From an uncultured Pseudomonadales bacterium (GTDB lineage: Bacteria; Pseudomonadota; Gammaproteobacteria; Pseudomonadales; Azotimanducaceae), in assembly GCA_951813295.1 (NCBI GenBank), contig CATOTI010000002.1, positions 3,172,522 through 3,236,521 on the forward strand: a DNA stretch of 64,000 nucleotides. The letters are read 5' to 3'. Shown here piece by piece: positions 18,250 through 27,746 of the stretch (positions within the stretch are counted from its first letter, which is position 1; every line of letters starts with the position of its first letter). The position numbers were made by a program, and so were the translations under genes. The notes under the pieces were generated by a model, which saw only the letters and a program-made list of their open reading frames with translations, was not told the origin of the DNA and searched no databases.

Positions 18250-21200
18250 GTGACTGTTAAGCAAAGTCCCGATGACGCCATCGGGGTCGTCGGGGCACGA
18301 CAGAACAACCTCGCGGATCTGTCCGTCACGATCCCGGGCGGGCTCACGGTCGTCACGGGTGTTTCGGGTTCAGGCAAGTCGACGCTCGTATTCGACACGA
18401 TCCAACACGAAGCCACACGGCGCTTCATGGAGGTCTACGGCCCGAGTTCGACGATGCTTGCGCCCGCCGCCGTGGACGAAATCCGCGGGCTTCGTCCGAG
18501 CATCGCCGTCGATCAGGACCGACTCAATCGCAACCCGAATTCGACAGTCGCCACGGCGAGTGGACTGCATCCCTTCTTACGCCTTTTGTTCGCGAGAGCC
18601 GGCAAGCAGCGTTGCCCGCGTTGCCACACGGAAACGCAGACCCTCCTCGGTGACGAACTCAGGCGGCGGCTGAAGCCATCACTCGAAGCTCGCGCGATCG
18701 TCGTCGACCGGGTCGTCGGCCGGCACGGATCTCTCATCGAAGCGCTTTGTTCGCGGTTCGGTGAAACCGCCGTCTTCGTCGACGGCAATGTTCCCGGCCG
18801 CGCGATCGATCCAGAACATGAACACACGGTCGAAGTGGAACTGAACGGTGACGATTCGCTCGACACCTTGCACGCCCTTGGCGCCGAGGCCATCCGGATC
18901 GACGGCGAGATCTTCGCGACGAGCAATTCTTGTGTTGCGTGCGGAACCTGGCTCGAGCAGGCCGAACCGGCCCACTTCCACCGACCATGCCCGTACTGTG
19001 GCGGCGATGACGAACGCAAGAAGCGATCGTCGGTGGACGAAGAACGCGGTTGTGCGCGCTGTCACTTCACTGGCTTGCACCCGCTCGCCCTCGCTGTCAC
19101 GTGGCGAGATCTGTCCTTTCCGGACGTGTTGGGGCTTTCGGTCGAAGCGTTCGGTCGATTGCTCGAGGGCGTCGAAGGCGGCCTCGAAGATCGACTGCTT
19201 CACGAGTGTCGCCGACGACTCGACGCGCTCGAGTCGGTGGGGCTCGGCTACCTGCACCTCGATCGCACCGCACCGTCGCTCTCGCGCGGCGAAGGCCAAC
19301 GTTTGCGCATTGCGGTCGCGCTGACGGCGACGCTCGAGGACATGCTGCATGTCCTCGATGAACCGACCGTCGGGCTCCACCCGACGGACGTCCATGGCGT
19401 CTTTCAAGCGATCGAAACATTGCCGGGACCGGTATTGATGGTGGAGCACGAACGCCTGGCCGTGGCGGAAGCGGACACCGTCGTCGAGATTGGCCCCGGG
19501 GCGGGCGGTGCGGGTGGTCGGGTGGTCGGCGAGGGGCCGCCCGCCGCGTTCGGTCCGGAGACGGCCACAGGCAGGATGCTGGCTTCGCCCTCTGAACGGG
19601 CGAGCTTGTCGATGGACGAGTTCACGTTCTTCGAGCTGCAGAACGCGACACGTCACAATCTGAAGGACATTTCGGTACGTTTTGCGCGTCGCCGTCTGAA
19701 CGTCGTGACGGGCGTATCGGGATCGGGGAAGTCGACGCTCGTCAAAGGCGAGCTCGTCGACGCGGTGCTGGCCGGAGAGCGGGTGACGCCACCCTTTTCC
19801 GGCGAAGTGCTGGTGGTAGACCAAAGCCCGATCGGCCGGAATCCGCGCTCGAATCCCGCGACGTATACGAAGCTCTCCGACGTGATCCGTGATTGGTTCG
19901 CCGATCAGACGGATCTCTCCGCATCACACTTCTCCTTCAATCGCCCGGAAGGCGCGTGCGCCGAATGCGAGGGTATGGGCGCGATCGAGGAGAAACTGCG
20001 TTATCTCCCGTCGACGTGGTCACCATGTTCCGCCTGCCAGGGAACACGTTTCTCCGACGAAGTCCGCGAACGATCGGTCGAGTTCCTGGAATCGCGCTAT
20101 TCGATCGATCAGATCATGGCGATGTCGATCGCCGACTTCCGCGCCGGTTTCGAAGAGGTTCTGGTGCTCAAGCCCGCGAAACGTCGCACCGGGCTTCGAA
20201 CGCTCGACGCGCTCGTCGACGTCGGGCTCGGCTACTTACCGCTCGGTCAGCCGTCGACGACACTGTCCGGCGGCGAGGCGCAGCGAGTGAAGCTCGCGAA
20301 ACACTTGAGTCGTGTGCGACGCCAAGGCAAGGAGATGCTCATCATCCTCGATGAGCCAACAACAGGACTGCATTCGGACGACGTGGCGGTACTTCTTGCG
20401 ATCTTCGAACGCCTGACCGACGAAGGCGCAACGCTCGTTGTGATCGAGCACGACACTCACGTCATTCGTTCGGCCGACTGGATCGTCGACCTGGGCCCCG
20501 GGGCCGGGCCCCGCGGTGGCGAGGTCGTCGCGCAGGGGCGCTTGGCCGATGTCATGTCCTCGACGCACTCGAAGACGGCTGAAGCCTTACTTGCGGAGTC
20601 GAGCATCGATGTTCGTGATACACCCCGACCGCGTCCGCGCGTCGCTGATGGCATTCGAATCGATGGTGCACGTGCCAACAACCTGCACGATGTTTCGACG
20701 ACGATCCCGCACGGCCGGCTGACGGTCGTCACGGGGCGCAGCGGGTCGGGTAAATCGAGCCTGGTGCGAGACGTCATCGAGGTCGAAGCGCGCCGTCGCT
20801 ATCTCGAGAGCTTGTCGATGTACGAGCGCCAAGGCGCAAAGGAATCGAGTGATGCCGCCGTGCGCGAGCTCACCGGGCTCGGGGTGACGTTGCCGCTCGG
20901 ACGCGAATCGCGCCTTCGGAACCCGCGTCACGCCGTCGGCGACGAGGGCGAAATCAACCGCAACCTGGCGACGCTCATGTCGGTGCTCGGGTCGAGCGGT
21001 GCGATCGAGCCGCGTCGGTTCATGGCGAACATCTACGGCAGCGCGTGTACGACTTGCCATGGCGTGGGCAGCTTGCGCAAACCGGTCATCGAGAAACTGA
21101 TCGTGCGGCCCGATCAGCCACTCTGCGCTGGTGCCATGTATTCACCGGGCTTCTACCCGCAAGGCTACTTCGGCAAGCCCTATAACGGCGGTTACGACAT

Positions 21201-22992
21201 TCTCCAGCATTTAGCCGAGGTCTATTCATTCGATCCGTTCGTGACGCCGTGGCGTCAGATGTCGGAAGAAGCCCAACAAGCGTTCCTGTTTGGCCTACCC
21301 GAGAAGATGCGCGTGACGTTCAGGAGCAGGAAGGGCCGTGAATATGTGCGCGAGGTGCGCTTCGGTGGTTGCCTCGCGAGCGGAATCCGCGACTGGGACA
21401 CGGGCGGCACGTACACGGTCACCCAGCTTTGTCCCGCGTGCGAGGGGGGTCGGCTTCGACCCGAGTACCTCGCCGTTCGATTAAACGGTGCGACGATGGC
21501 GGACCTCTCGGCCGCCACGATGATCGATCTCGGCAGCTTTCTGGAAGGCCTCAAACGTCCGCTGGAGCGATCACCGGCCGCGCGCGCTTACGATCAACTC
21601 CGCCGCATGACCCGACTGCTAACGGATCTTGGCCTCGGCTATCTCGCCGCCGTTCGCTCGACGTCGTCACTCTCGGCGGGCGAAGCCCAGCGGCTGCAGT
21701 TGGCTCGCGCCATCGCGGGCGGTCTGACCGGTATGACCGTGCTGCTCGACGAACCCACGCGCGGGATGCATCCCGCCGAGGTGACGTCTTTGATCGGTGC
21801 GCTCCGCGAAGTGACGGACCTGGGCAACACAGCCGTTGTTGTGGAACACGATCTCGACGTGATCCGTGCCGCCGACTGGATTGTCGAGATGGGCCCGGAA
21901 TCCGGTGAGCACGGCGGGACGATCGTCGCATCGGGCGAGGCGAGCGCACTCACGGCGGGCTATACCGCCGCCTGGTTGTCAGGCCGGCGCCAACTCGCGG
22001 TCGCGCCCTCGGCGTTCGAGCCGGAGCGGCTCATCGACATCCGCGGTGCTCGGGGCAACAACCTCGAGGATCTGACCGTACGCATACCACTCGGCGGTCT
22101 CGTCGGCGTTTGTGGTCGTTCAGGGTCGGGCAAGAGCACGCTGATCCTGGACACGCTGGCGCGCGTCATTGCGCCACGAAAGAGCACGAGTTCGGTGGAG
22201 CGCCGGGTCTCGATCGAACCGGCTGCCCACGACGCGATCGAGGGGGCGCCCACGCGGGCCATCGTTCTCGATCAGACGCGCGAGGGCATTCATTCTCCGG
22301 TGAGTTTCCTCGGCCTCAAAAAAGCTTTCGAGCAACGGTATGTACAGTCCGAGGCGGCGGTAGCGGTCGGTAGCTCGGTCGAGTCGTGTGATGTGTGCGG
22401 CGGGCGCGGCGTAATCCACGTCGACATGGGCTTCCTGCCGAACGTTTACCCGGTCTGCGAGGCATGCGCGGGTTCCGGGTACGGTGAAACCATCCGCGAA
22501 ATCGAACTTCGTGGTGTTTCGCTTAGGCGTCTGCTCGGCATGTCGATCGACGCCGCCTATGAACTCTGGGAGGACGATTCGAAGATAGCGCGGCCCCTGG
22601 CGCGCGCCCGTGCGGTCGGCCTGGGTTATCTGACGCTGCAACAACCGGCGCGGAGCTTGTCCGGTGGCGAGGTCCAGCGGTTACGAATCGCCAAGGAACT
22701 TTCACGCAAACAGACCGAGACGCTCTACATCTTCGATGAGCCCACGACGGGACTGCATCTCGAGGATGTCGCGGCGCTCGTCGACGTATTGCGTGATCTC
22801 GTCGCGGGTGGGGCCAGCGTGATCGTGATCGAGCACAACACCCACGTGCTCTGCAGTTGCGATTGGTTGATCGAGCTCGGCCCCGGTGGCGGACCCGAGG
22901 GCGGGCACGTCGTCTTCAATGGTCGGCCCGCGGATCTCGTCGATACGCCCACCGCACCTTACGTCGCCGCGGCGCTCGGGAATGCGCCATGA
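18250..22992 (+). CDS. Four-module UvrA-like ABC ATPase (tandem UvrA fusion)
   Basis: A 1580-residue protein made of two UvrA-type halves in tandem, hence four nucleotide-binding modules. Walker A sites (G-x-SGSGKS) lie near residues 37, 488, 829 and 1289. Signature motifs are LSRGEGQRLRIA, LSGGEAQRVKLA, LSAGEAQRLQLA and LSGGEVQRLRIA; Walker B motifs include HVLDEPTVGLHP, IILDEPTTGLHS, LLDEPTRGMHP and IFDEPTTGLHL. Zinc-finger cysteines of the second UvrA finger type occur in modules 2 (ACAECEGMG...CSACQGTRF) and 4 (SCDVCGGRG...CEACAGSGY). Canonical UvrA is about 940 residues and acts as a dimer in excision repair; fused double UvrAs are known in Chlamydia. Signature variants in modules 1 and 3 hint at weakened sites. 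GTG start, no strong ribosome site. Confidence 0.9.
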   Translation: MTVKQSPDDAIGVVGARQNNLADLSVTIPGGLTVVTGVSGSGKSTLVFDTIQHEATRRFMEVYGPSSTMLAPAAVDEIRGLRPSIAVDQDRLNRNPNSTVATASGLHPFLRLLFARAGKQRCPRCHTETQTLLGDELRRRLKPSLEARAIVVDRVVGRHGSLIEALCSRFGETAVFVDGNVPGRAIDPEHEHTVEVELNGDDSLDTLHALGAEAIRIDGEIFATSNSCVACGTWLEQAEPAHFHRPCPYCGGDDERKKRSSVDEERGCARCHFTGLHPLALAVTWRDLSFPDVLGLSVEAFGRLLEGVEGGLEDRLLHECRRRLDALESVGLGYLHLDRTAPSLSRGEGQRLRIAVALTATLEDMLHVLDEPTVGLHPTDVHGVFQAIETLPGPVLMVEHERLAVAEADTVVEIGPGAGGAGGRVVGEGPPAAFGPETATGRMLASPSERASLSMDEFTFFELQNATRHNLKDISVRFARRRLNVVTGVSGSGKSTLVKGELVDAVLAGERVTPPFSGEVLVVDQSPIGRNPRSNPATYTKLSDVIRDWFADQTDLSASHFSFNRPEGACAECEGMGAIEEKLRYLPSTWSPCSACQGTRFSDEVRERSVEFLESRYSIDQIMAMSIADFRAGFEEVLVLKPAKRRTGLRTLDALVDVGLGYLPLGQPSTTLSGGEAQRVKLAKHLSRVRRQGKEMLIILDEPTTGLHSDDVAVLLAIFERLTDEGATLVVIEHDTHVIRSADWIVDLGPGAGPRGGEVVAQGRLADVMSSTHSKTAEALLAESSIDVRDTPRPRPRVADGIRIDGARANNLHDVSTTIPHGRLTVVTGRSGSGKSSLVRDVIEVEARRRYLESLSMYERQGAKESSDAAVRELTGLGVTLPLGRESRLRNPRHAVGDEGEINRNLATLMSVLGSSGAIEPRRFMANIYGSACTTCHGVGSLRKPVIEKLIVRPDQPLCAGAMYSPGFYPQGYFGKPYNGGYDILQHLAEVYSFDPFVTPWRQMSEEAQQAFLFGLPEKMRVTFRSRKGREYVREVRFGGCLASGIRDWDTGGTYTVTQLCPACEGGRLRPEYLAVRLNGATMADLSAATMIDLGSFLEGLKRPLERSPAARAYDQLRRMTRLLTDLGLGYLAAVRSTSSLSAGEAQRLQLARAIAGGLTGMTVLLDEPTRGMHPAEVTSLIGALREVTDLGNTAVVVEHDLDVIRAADWIVEMGPESGEHGGTIVASGEASALTAGYTAAWLSGRRQLAVAPSAFEPERLIDIRGARGNNLEDLTVRIPLGGLVGVCGRSGSGKSTLILDTLARVIAPRKSTSSVERRVSIEPAAHDAIEGAPTRAIVLDQTREGIHSPVSFLGLKKAFEQRYVQSEAAVAVGSSVESCDVCGGRGVIHVDMGFLPNVYPVCEACAGSGYGETIREIELRGVSLRRLLGMSIDAAYELWEDDSKIARPLARARAVGLGYLTLQQPARSLSGGEVQRLRIAKELSRKQTETLYIFDEPTTGLHLEDVAALVDVLRDLVAGGASVIVIEHNTHVLCSCDWLIELGPGGGPEGGHVVFNGRPADLVDTPTAPYVAAALGNAP

Positions 22993-24008
22993 CGTTCGAC
23001 CCAAGTCTTTTGCTTGCCGATCGTTCGGCATGCCTACGCCACCGCGTCTTGCACGAGATGGTCGACTCTGTGGACGAGGCCAACGAGATCGCCGCGCACA
23101 TGTCGTCCGACCGGGTCGTTGTCGATCTTTTGACCTTGCAGGCCCCTGAAGGCCATTGGCCCGTCGGTGACGGTGCCTGGCGGGGCAATGGCAATCCGCT
23201 CCTGCTCACGTCGATGGCGCTCAGGCGGTTGGCGCTTTGTGGTTTCGACTCCTCCTTCGGCCCGGTTTCAAAGGGCGTCGAATGGCTCTTCTCCCATCAA
23301 CGACCCAGCGGCGAGTGGCCGATGCCGCGGCCGACCGGCGAAGCAGTCGGTGCACCGGACGAGTGGTCGCCCATGCAGACGGCCATCCCACTCGCTGCGA
23401 TCGCCCAGTGCGGATTCGCCCAAGATCCGCGCGCCGAGCGCGGCTACGAATGGTTGCTCGAGCATCTGCTCGACGACGGTGTCTGGCCGACCGGCTGGAC
23501 GCAGGGCGACTTCCGCAACGTCGCCGGTTACCGCGTCATCGCCCAATCGGCGCAGGGCTGCCGTTCCAACAGCACCATGGCGCTCGAGTGTTTTTCCGCC
23601 CACCCCGAACGCCGCGCGAGCGAAGTGGCCGTACGAGCCCTCGACCTCTTGCTGGGTCGACGATCGCTCGATTCGAGCGCCTTCGGCTTCGATCTCGCCC
23701 GCATCATGGGTCGACAACCACTCGTCGGATTTATCAGCTATTACGCTCGCTTCGACGTCCTCACCATGCTCCGGCTCGCGGCCGACATCGGTGCCGATAC
23801 CGGCGACGAACGCGTCGCGCGATTCGTCGACTTCGCCGAGTCACTTGCCGAACCGCACGGTTTCGTCGAGTGCGCCCCCGCGCCTGAACTCAAGCGCTGG
23901 CTGACCTTCGAGACGCTGCGCGTGGTCGAAACCGTGCGCGGCAACCAGGATTGGGTGGGGCTCGCCGCGCCGCTTGGGGAGCGGGAGAAGAAGGGGCGGC
24001 GGTTCTGA
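22989..24008 (+). CDS. Terpenoid-cyclase/prenyltransferase alpha-toroid fold protein
   Basis: A 339-residue protein with repeated alpha-alpha units resembling squalene-cyclase/prenyltransferase repeats: LLTLQAPEGHWPVGDGAW, GVEWLFSHQRPSGEWPMP, and GYEWLLEHLLDDGVWPTGW. The DxDD acid motif of squalene-hopene cyclases is not seen, and the zinc ligands of protein prenyltransferases are not evident, so catalysis is uncertain. ATG 22989 overlaps the stop of the four-module UvrA by 4 bases, so the two proteins are made from one mRNA and may act together. No signal peptide. Function unknown; the fold assignment is moderately secure. Confidence 0.65.
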   Translation: MTFDPSLLLADRSACLRHRVLHEMVDSVDEANEIAAHMSSDRVVVDLLTLQAPEGHWPVGDGAWRGNGNPLLLTSMALRRLALCGFDSSFGPVSKGVEWLFSHQRPSGEWPMPRPTGEAVGAPDEWSPMQTAIPLAAIAQCGFAQDPRAERGYEWLLEHLLDDGVWPTGWTQGDFRNVAGYRVIAQSAQGCRSNSTMALECFSAHPERRASEVAVRALDLLLGRRSLDSSAFGFDLARIMGRQPLVGFISYYARFDVLTMLRLAADIGADTGDERVARFVDFAESLAEPHGFVECAPAPELKRWLTFETLRVVETVRGNQDWVGLAAPLGEREKKGRRF

Positions 24009-24030
24009 TCGATTACTCTAGAATCGGCGC

Positions 24031-24447
24031 ATGAAAGAGCCCCCACCCGACGTCGCCGCGGTGTACGCCGATTTCCCCGCAGCGCCACGACGCGCTCTCC
24101 TCGCGCTCCGCGAGGTGATCCTTCGTACCGCGGCCGCGTTGCCGGAGGTGGGCGAACTTACGGAAACGCTCAAGTGGGGCGAGCCTTCCTACCTCCCGAA
24201 GGCGAATCGGGTGGGCACGACCGTACGGATCGCGTGGAAAGAAAAGACGCCCGATCAGGTGGCGATGTTCGTGCATTGCCAGACGAATCTGATCGATACG
24301 TTTCGAACACGTTTTCCGGAATTACGCTACGAGGGTAACCGCGCGGTGGTCTTCGATGTGGTGGGGCCGTTGCCGGAAGAAGTGGTCGCGGAATGTGTCG
24401 AGATGGCTCTCACCTACCACCTGGCGAAGCGTCGCCGCGCGAGCTGA
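24031..24447 (+). CDS. DUF1801 family protein
   Basis: A 138-residue YdhG/YjbR-like protein of DUF1801. Typical blocks are LLALREVILRTAAALPEV, then ETLKWGEPSYLPK and MFVHCQTNLIDTFRTRFPEL. The family is cytosolic and without an assigned reaction. It begins 22 bases after the preceding gene on the same strand and may be the distal gene of that transcript, though it is a common stand-alone gene in many genomes. Confidence 0.82.
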   Translation: MKEPPPDVAAVYADFPAAPRRALLALREVILRTAAALPEVGELTETLKWGEPSYLPKANRVGTTVRIAWKEKTPDQVAMFVHCQTNLIDTFRTRFPELRYEGNRAVVFDVVGPLPEEVVAECVEMALTYHLAKRRRAS

Positions 24448-24516
24448 GCATCGGTGACGGACGAGTTCCTTCCCGAGAAGTGGTAAATTGGCGCGTTTTT
24501 ACGGGCGGGGAAGGAA

Positions 24517-25656
24517 ATGAACTCGAGGCTCTGTGACGAGCTGGGGATTGAGTTTCCGCTGTTTGCGTTCAGTCACTGTCGCGACGTCGTGGCGGCGGTG
24601 TCGGCGGCGGGTGGCTTCGGCGTTCTCGGCGCAGCGGGTCATTCGCCCGAGACGCTCGATATCGAGCTGTCGTGGATCGACGAGCACGTCGACGGAAAGC
24701 CCTACGGCGTGGATCTGTTGATCCCGACCAGCATGGACAGCAAGGATCGTGCGCTCACGGCGATGGAACTCGAAGAGCGCATTCCTCCGGAACACAAACG
24801 CTATATCGAATCGTTGTTGGCGCAACACGACATCGATACGTCCGACCTCTGGGAGGAATCGGCACGCGACGGCCTGGGCGACAACATGCGTGAGGTGGGC
24901 GCTAGCCTGATTCTCGATGCGGCGTTCGCCCACCCGGTGAAGATGGTCGTGAACGCCTTGGGCGTACCGCCGTCCTACATGTTCGAGCGTGCCCGAGCGG
25001 CGGGCGCGAAGGTCGGTGCGTTGGCCGGAGCCCGCGAGCACGCGATCAAGCATGCCGAGGCGGGCGTCGACGTCATCATCGTTGCCGGCACCGAAGCCGG
25101 CGGTCACTGCGGTGAGGTCTCGACCATGGTGTTGATTCCGGAGGTGATCCACGCGTTGGCTGAGGATCACCCGGATCAACACATCCTGGCGGCCGGCGGC
25201 ATCGTGACGGGCCGTCAGATGGCGGCGGCGATGGCGATGGGCGCGGACGGTGTCTGGACGGGTAGCGTGTGGCTCACGACGGCGGAGGCGGAAACGCTAC
25301 CGGTCGTCAAAGAGAAGATGCTCGTCGCCAATTCGCGCCAGACCGTTCGTTCGCGAAGCCGGACGGGCAAGTACACCCGACAGCTAAAGTCCGCCTGGAC
25401 CGAAGCCTGGACCGCCGAAGAAAGCCCGGACCCGCTCGCAATGCCGCTCCAAGGCGTGCTCGCGGGCGCTGCGTTCCGCAAGATCAACAAGCTGGCCGAA
25501 TCCGATCACGCGGGCGCGAAACAGCTCGTCAACTACTACGTCGGCCAAGGCGTCGGCCTCATGAACGAGACCATGTCGGCACGCAGTGTCGTCTATCAGT
25601 TCATGGAAGATTTCGCCGAAGCGGCCGAGCGGCTGCAAACGGCGGTCGATGAATAG
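24517..25656 (+). CDS. Nitronate monooxygenase family FMN protein
   Basis: A 379-residue TIM-barrel flavoprotein of the nitronate monooxygenase/2-nitropropane dioxygenase family. The FMN-phosphate loop is LAAGGIVTGRQMAAAMAMGA followed by DGVWTGSVWL; IIVAGTEAGGHCGEV carries the conserved His. The family oxidises alkyl nitronates and includes enoyl reductase-like members. GGGGAAGG is well placed before ATG 24517. An unusual central insert (EERIPPEHKRYIESLLAQ) is present in the actinobacterial/proteobacterial subgroup often found near lipid genes. Exact substrate unknown. Confidence 0.85.
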   Translation: MNSRLCDELGIEFPLFAFSHCRDVVAAVSAAGGFGVLGAAGHSPETLDIELSWIDEHVDGKPYGVDLLIPTSMDSKDRALTAMELEERIPPEHKRYIESLLAQHDIDTSDLWEESARDGLGDNMREVGASLILDAAFAHPVKMVVNALGVPPSYMFERARAAGAKVGALAGAREHAIKHAEAGVDVIIVAGTEAGGHCGEVSTMVLIPEVIHALAEDHPDQHILAAGGIVTGRQMAAAMAMGADGVWTGSVWLTTAEAETLPVVKEKMLVANSRQTVRSRSRTGKYTRQLKSAWTEAWTAEESPDPLAMPLQGVLAGAAFRKINKLAESDHAGAKQLVNYYVGQGVGLMNETMSARSVVYQFMEDFAEAAERLQTAVDE

Positions 25657-25714
25657 AGAACTCCCAACCGCGGGCGCTTCGGCGCTCGCGCGTCGTTAAG
25701 GCACACGAATCACG

Positions 25715-26527
25715 ATGAATGTAGATACCCGCTTCGCGGCGGATGCCGCTCTGGCTCGTATCAAGATGGTGCACACCTCGGATGTACACCTCGACACCAG
25801 GAACAAGGACGCCGCCGACGAAAACGGCTATCGCACGAAGGCTGAAGCGGCGTTCGGCGGGGTCGTGGATCTCTCGATCAGTGAAGAAGCGGAGCTGCTT
25901 CTCATCGCGGGCGATCTCTTCGATAACAACCGGGTCGACGACTCGAACATCCGGTTCGTCTACGAGCAGCTTGCGCGGACGACGAGCACGGTCGTCATCA
26001 TCCCGGGCAATCATGATGTTCACGACGAACGCTCGGTATGGAATCGTTTCGATTTCGATGAGGCCGGTGATCACGTTCACGGTCTGATGACGCACGCTGG
26101 CGAAACGAAAACGTTCGAAGAGATCAACGTGCGTGTCTGGGGCAAGGCGATGGAAGAGCACGCGCCGGAAAACTACCCCCTGGACGGCACGCCCGAGCGA
26201 ATCGACGGCTGTTGGAACGTCGGCATGGCGCACGGCCAGGTGACGACGAAACGTATCGGCCAGGGTTCATCACCGATCCTCTTTTCCGAAATCGAAGCAT
26301 CGGGTTTCGACTATCTCGCCATGGGGCATATCCATGTCTGGGGCGAGCACGATTACGGCGGCACGATCGCACGCTACTGCGGTTCGCCAGTGGCGCATTA
26401 CGCCGGTAGCGCGGGGGGACAGGCTGCAGTGATCGAACTCTGTCCTGTCGGTGGGGTCACGGTGACGAGCTGTCAGGTGACGCCGCACGAAGGGCGTGAA
26501 ATACCAACGGGGATGTTGACGATATGA
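25715..26527 (+). CDS. Calcineurin-like metallophosphoesterase (SbcD/Mre11-like)
   Basis: A 270-residue phosphoesterase with all metal-binding motifs: SDVHLD, IAGDLFDNN, IPGNHDVHD, a lone His in MAHG and MGHIHVWGEH. The order and spacing match the Mre11/SbcD/YkuE group. At 270 residues it lacks the SbcD capping and SbcC-binding domains, and no SbcC partner is present, so nuclease activity is not assured. ATG 25766 (MVHTSDVHLD) is an alternative start as neither has a strong ribosome site. Its stop overlaps the acyl-CoA dehydrogenase start by 4 bases. Confidence 0.82.
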   Translation: MNVDTRFAADAALARIKMVHTSDVHLDTRNKDAADENGYRTKAEAAFGGVVDLSISEEAELLLIAGDLFDNNRVDDSNIRFVYEQLARTTSTVVIIPGNHDVHDERSVWNRFDFDEAGDHVHGLMTHAGETKTFEEINVRVWGKAMEEHAPENYPLDGTPERIDGCWNVGMAHGQVTTKRIGQGSSPILFSEIEASGFDYLAMGHIHVWGEHDYGGTIARYCGSPVAHYAGSAGGQAAVIELCPVGGVTVTSCQVTPHEGREIPTGMLTI

Positions 26528-27684
26528 GTTTTCAACTCGAGGTTCGGGACTGGTTGGAAGAGAACTGCCCGCCGAGCATGCGACGTGGCGGCCACTACAA
26601 CGCGGGCGGCAAGAAGGCGTCGTATCCGAATGCGGAAGCCAAACTCTGGCTCGATCGGATGGCGGAGCGCGGTTGGACTGCCCCGACGTGGCCCAAGGAA
26701 TACACCGGCGGCGGCCTCTCGAAGGAAGACCACCAGACCTTGAGTGAGGAAATGCGGCGCATCAACGCGGCCGCACCGCTCGGCGGCCACGGCCTCACGA
26801 TGATCGGCCCGGCGATCCTCGAGTTCGGTACGGAAGATCAGTGTCGTGAACACCTGCCGCGCATCGTCAGCGGTGAGATCCGTTGGTGTCAGGGTTACAG
26901 CGAACCGGGCGCGGGCTCCGACCTCGCGAGCCTTGCGTGTCGCGCCGAGGAAGACGGCGACGACTACGTCATCAACGGTTCGAAGATCTGGACCTCGGGG
27001 GCCGATCAGGCCGATTGGATCTTCGTGCTGGTACGCACCGACAACACGAAGAAGCACGAAGGCATCTCCTTCATCGTGCTCGACATGGAAACGCCCGGCG
27101 TCACGGTCTCGCCGATCGAACTGATCAGCGGCTCATCCGAGTTCTGTCAGACGTTCTTCGACGATGTCCGAGTGCCGAAGCGCAACCTCATCGCCAAGCC
27201 GGGCGAAGGCTGGACGGTCGGTAAGCGCCTTCTGCAATACGAGCGCAGCTCGATCGGCGGTCAGAGCGGTACGCGCCAGAAGATCAAGACGGTCGATGAG
27301 TACGCGAAGGAATACGTCGGCGTCGAAGACGGCAAAATCGCCGACACGACGATCCGCGATTCCGTCATCGCGCATCGCATGAACGAGTCCGCCTATTCGA
27401 TGACGGTTCGACGTTCCGTCGAGGAGGCAAAGGACTCGCGCGCGCCGAGCTTTTTGTCGTCGTTCTTCAAGCTCTATGGCACCGAGCAGAACATGGCGCG
27501 TAACGATCTCATCGTCTCGATGCTCGGTACGCAGGGCCTCGGCTGGACTGGGGAAGAGTTCAGCGGAGCCGAGCGTGGGCTCACGCGCGGTTGGCTGCGC
27601 TCGAAGGCGAACTCGATCGAAGGCGGGAGCTCCGAGGTGCAGCGCAACATCATTGCGAAGCGGGTGTTGGGTCTTCCGGACTGA
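26524..27684 (+). CDS. Acyl-CoA dehydrogenase family protein
   Basis: A 386-residue FAD enzyme. FAD and substrate contacts are seen in CQGYSEPGAGSDLASL and in ADWIFVLVRTD; the C-terminal block is SIEGGSSEVQRNIIAKRVLG. The N-terminus (VRDWLEENCPPSMR) and WTAPTWPKEYTGGG are typical of the large bacterial ACAD group used for branched, steroid or aromatic acyl-CoAs rather than short straight chains. It oxidises acyl-CoA to enoyl-CoA, passing electrons to ETF. Translationally coupled to the phosphoesterase, an odd pairing. A strong terminator follows. Confidence 0.9.
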   Translation: MSFQLEVRDWLEENCPPSMRRGGHYNAGGKKASYPNAEAKLWLDRMAERGWTAPTWPKEYTGGGLSKEDHQTLSEEMRRINAAAPLGGHGLTMIGPAILEFGTEDQCREHLPRIVSGEIRWCQGYSEPGAGSDLASLACRAEEDGDDYVINGSKIWTSGADQADWIFVLVRTDNTKKHEGISFIVLDMETPGVTVSPIELISGSSEFCQTFFDDVRVPKRNLIAKPGEGWTVGKRLLQYERSSIGGQSGTRQKIKTVDEYAKEYVGVEDGKIADTTIRDSVIAHRMNESAYSMTVRRSVEEAKDSRAPSFLSSFFKLYGTEQNMARNDLIVSMLGTQGLGWTGEEFSGAERGLTRGWLRSKANSIEGGSSEVQRNIIAKRVLGLPD

Positions 27685-27705
27685 AGCACCCGTTGGATCG
27701 CGCAC

Positions 27706-27732
27706 AAAAAAGGGGGCTTAGCCCCCTCTTTT
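27706..27732. terminator. Bidirectional intrinsic terminator
   Basis: GGGGGC and GCCCCC pair around a TTA loop. Six A bases precede the stem and TCTTTT follows it, so it works on either strand. It lies between the convergent acyl-CoA dehydrogenase and TonB receptor genes. Confidence 0.88.
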
Positions 27733-27746
27733 GCGTGCGTTTCGGG

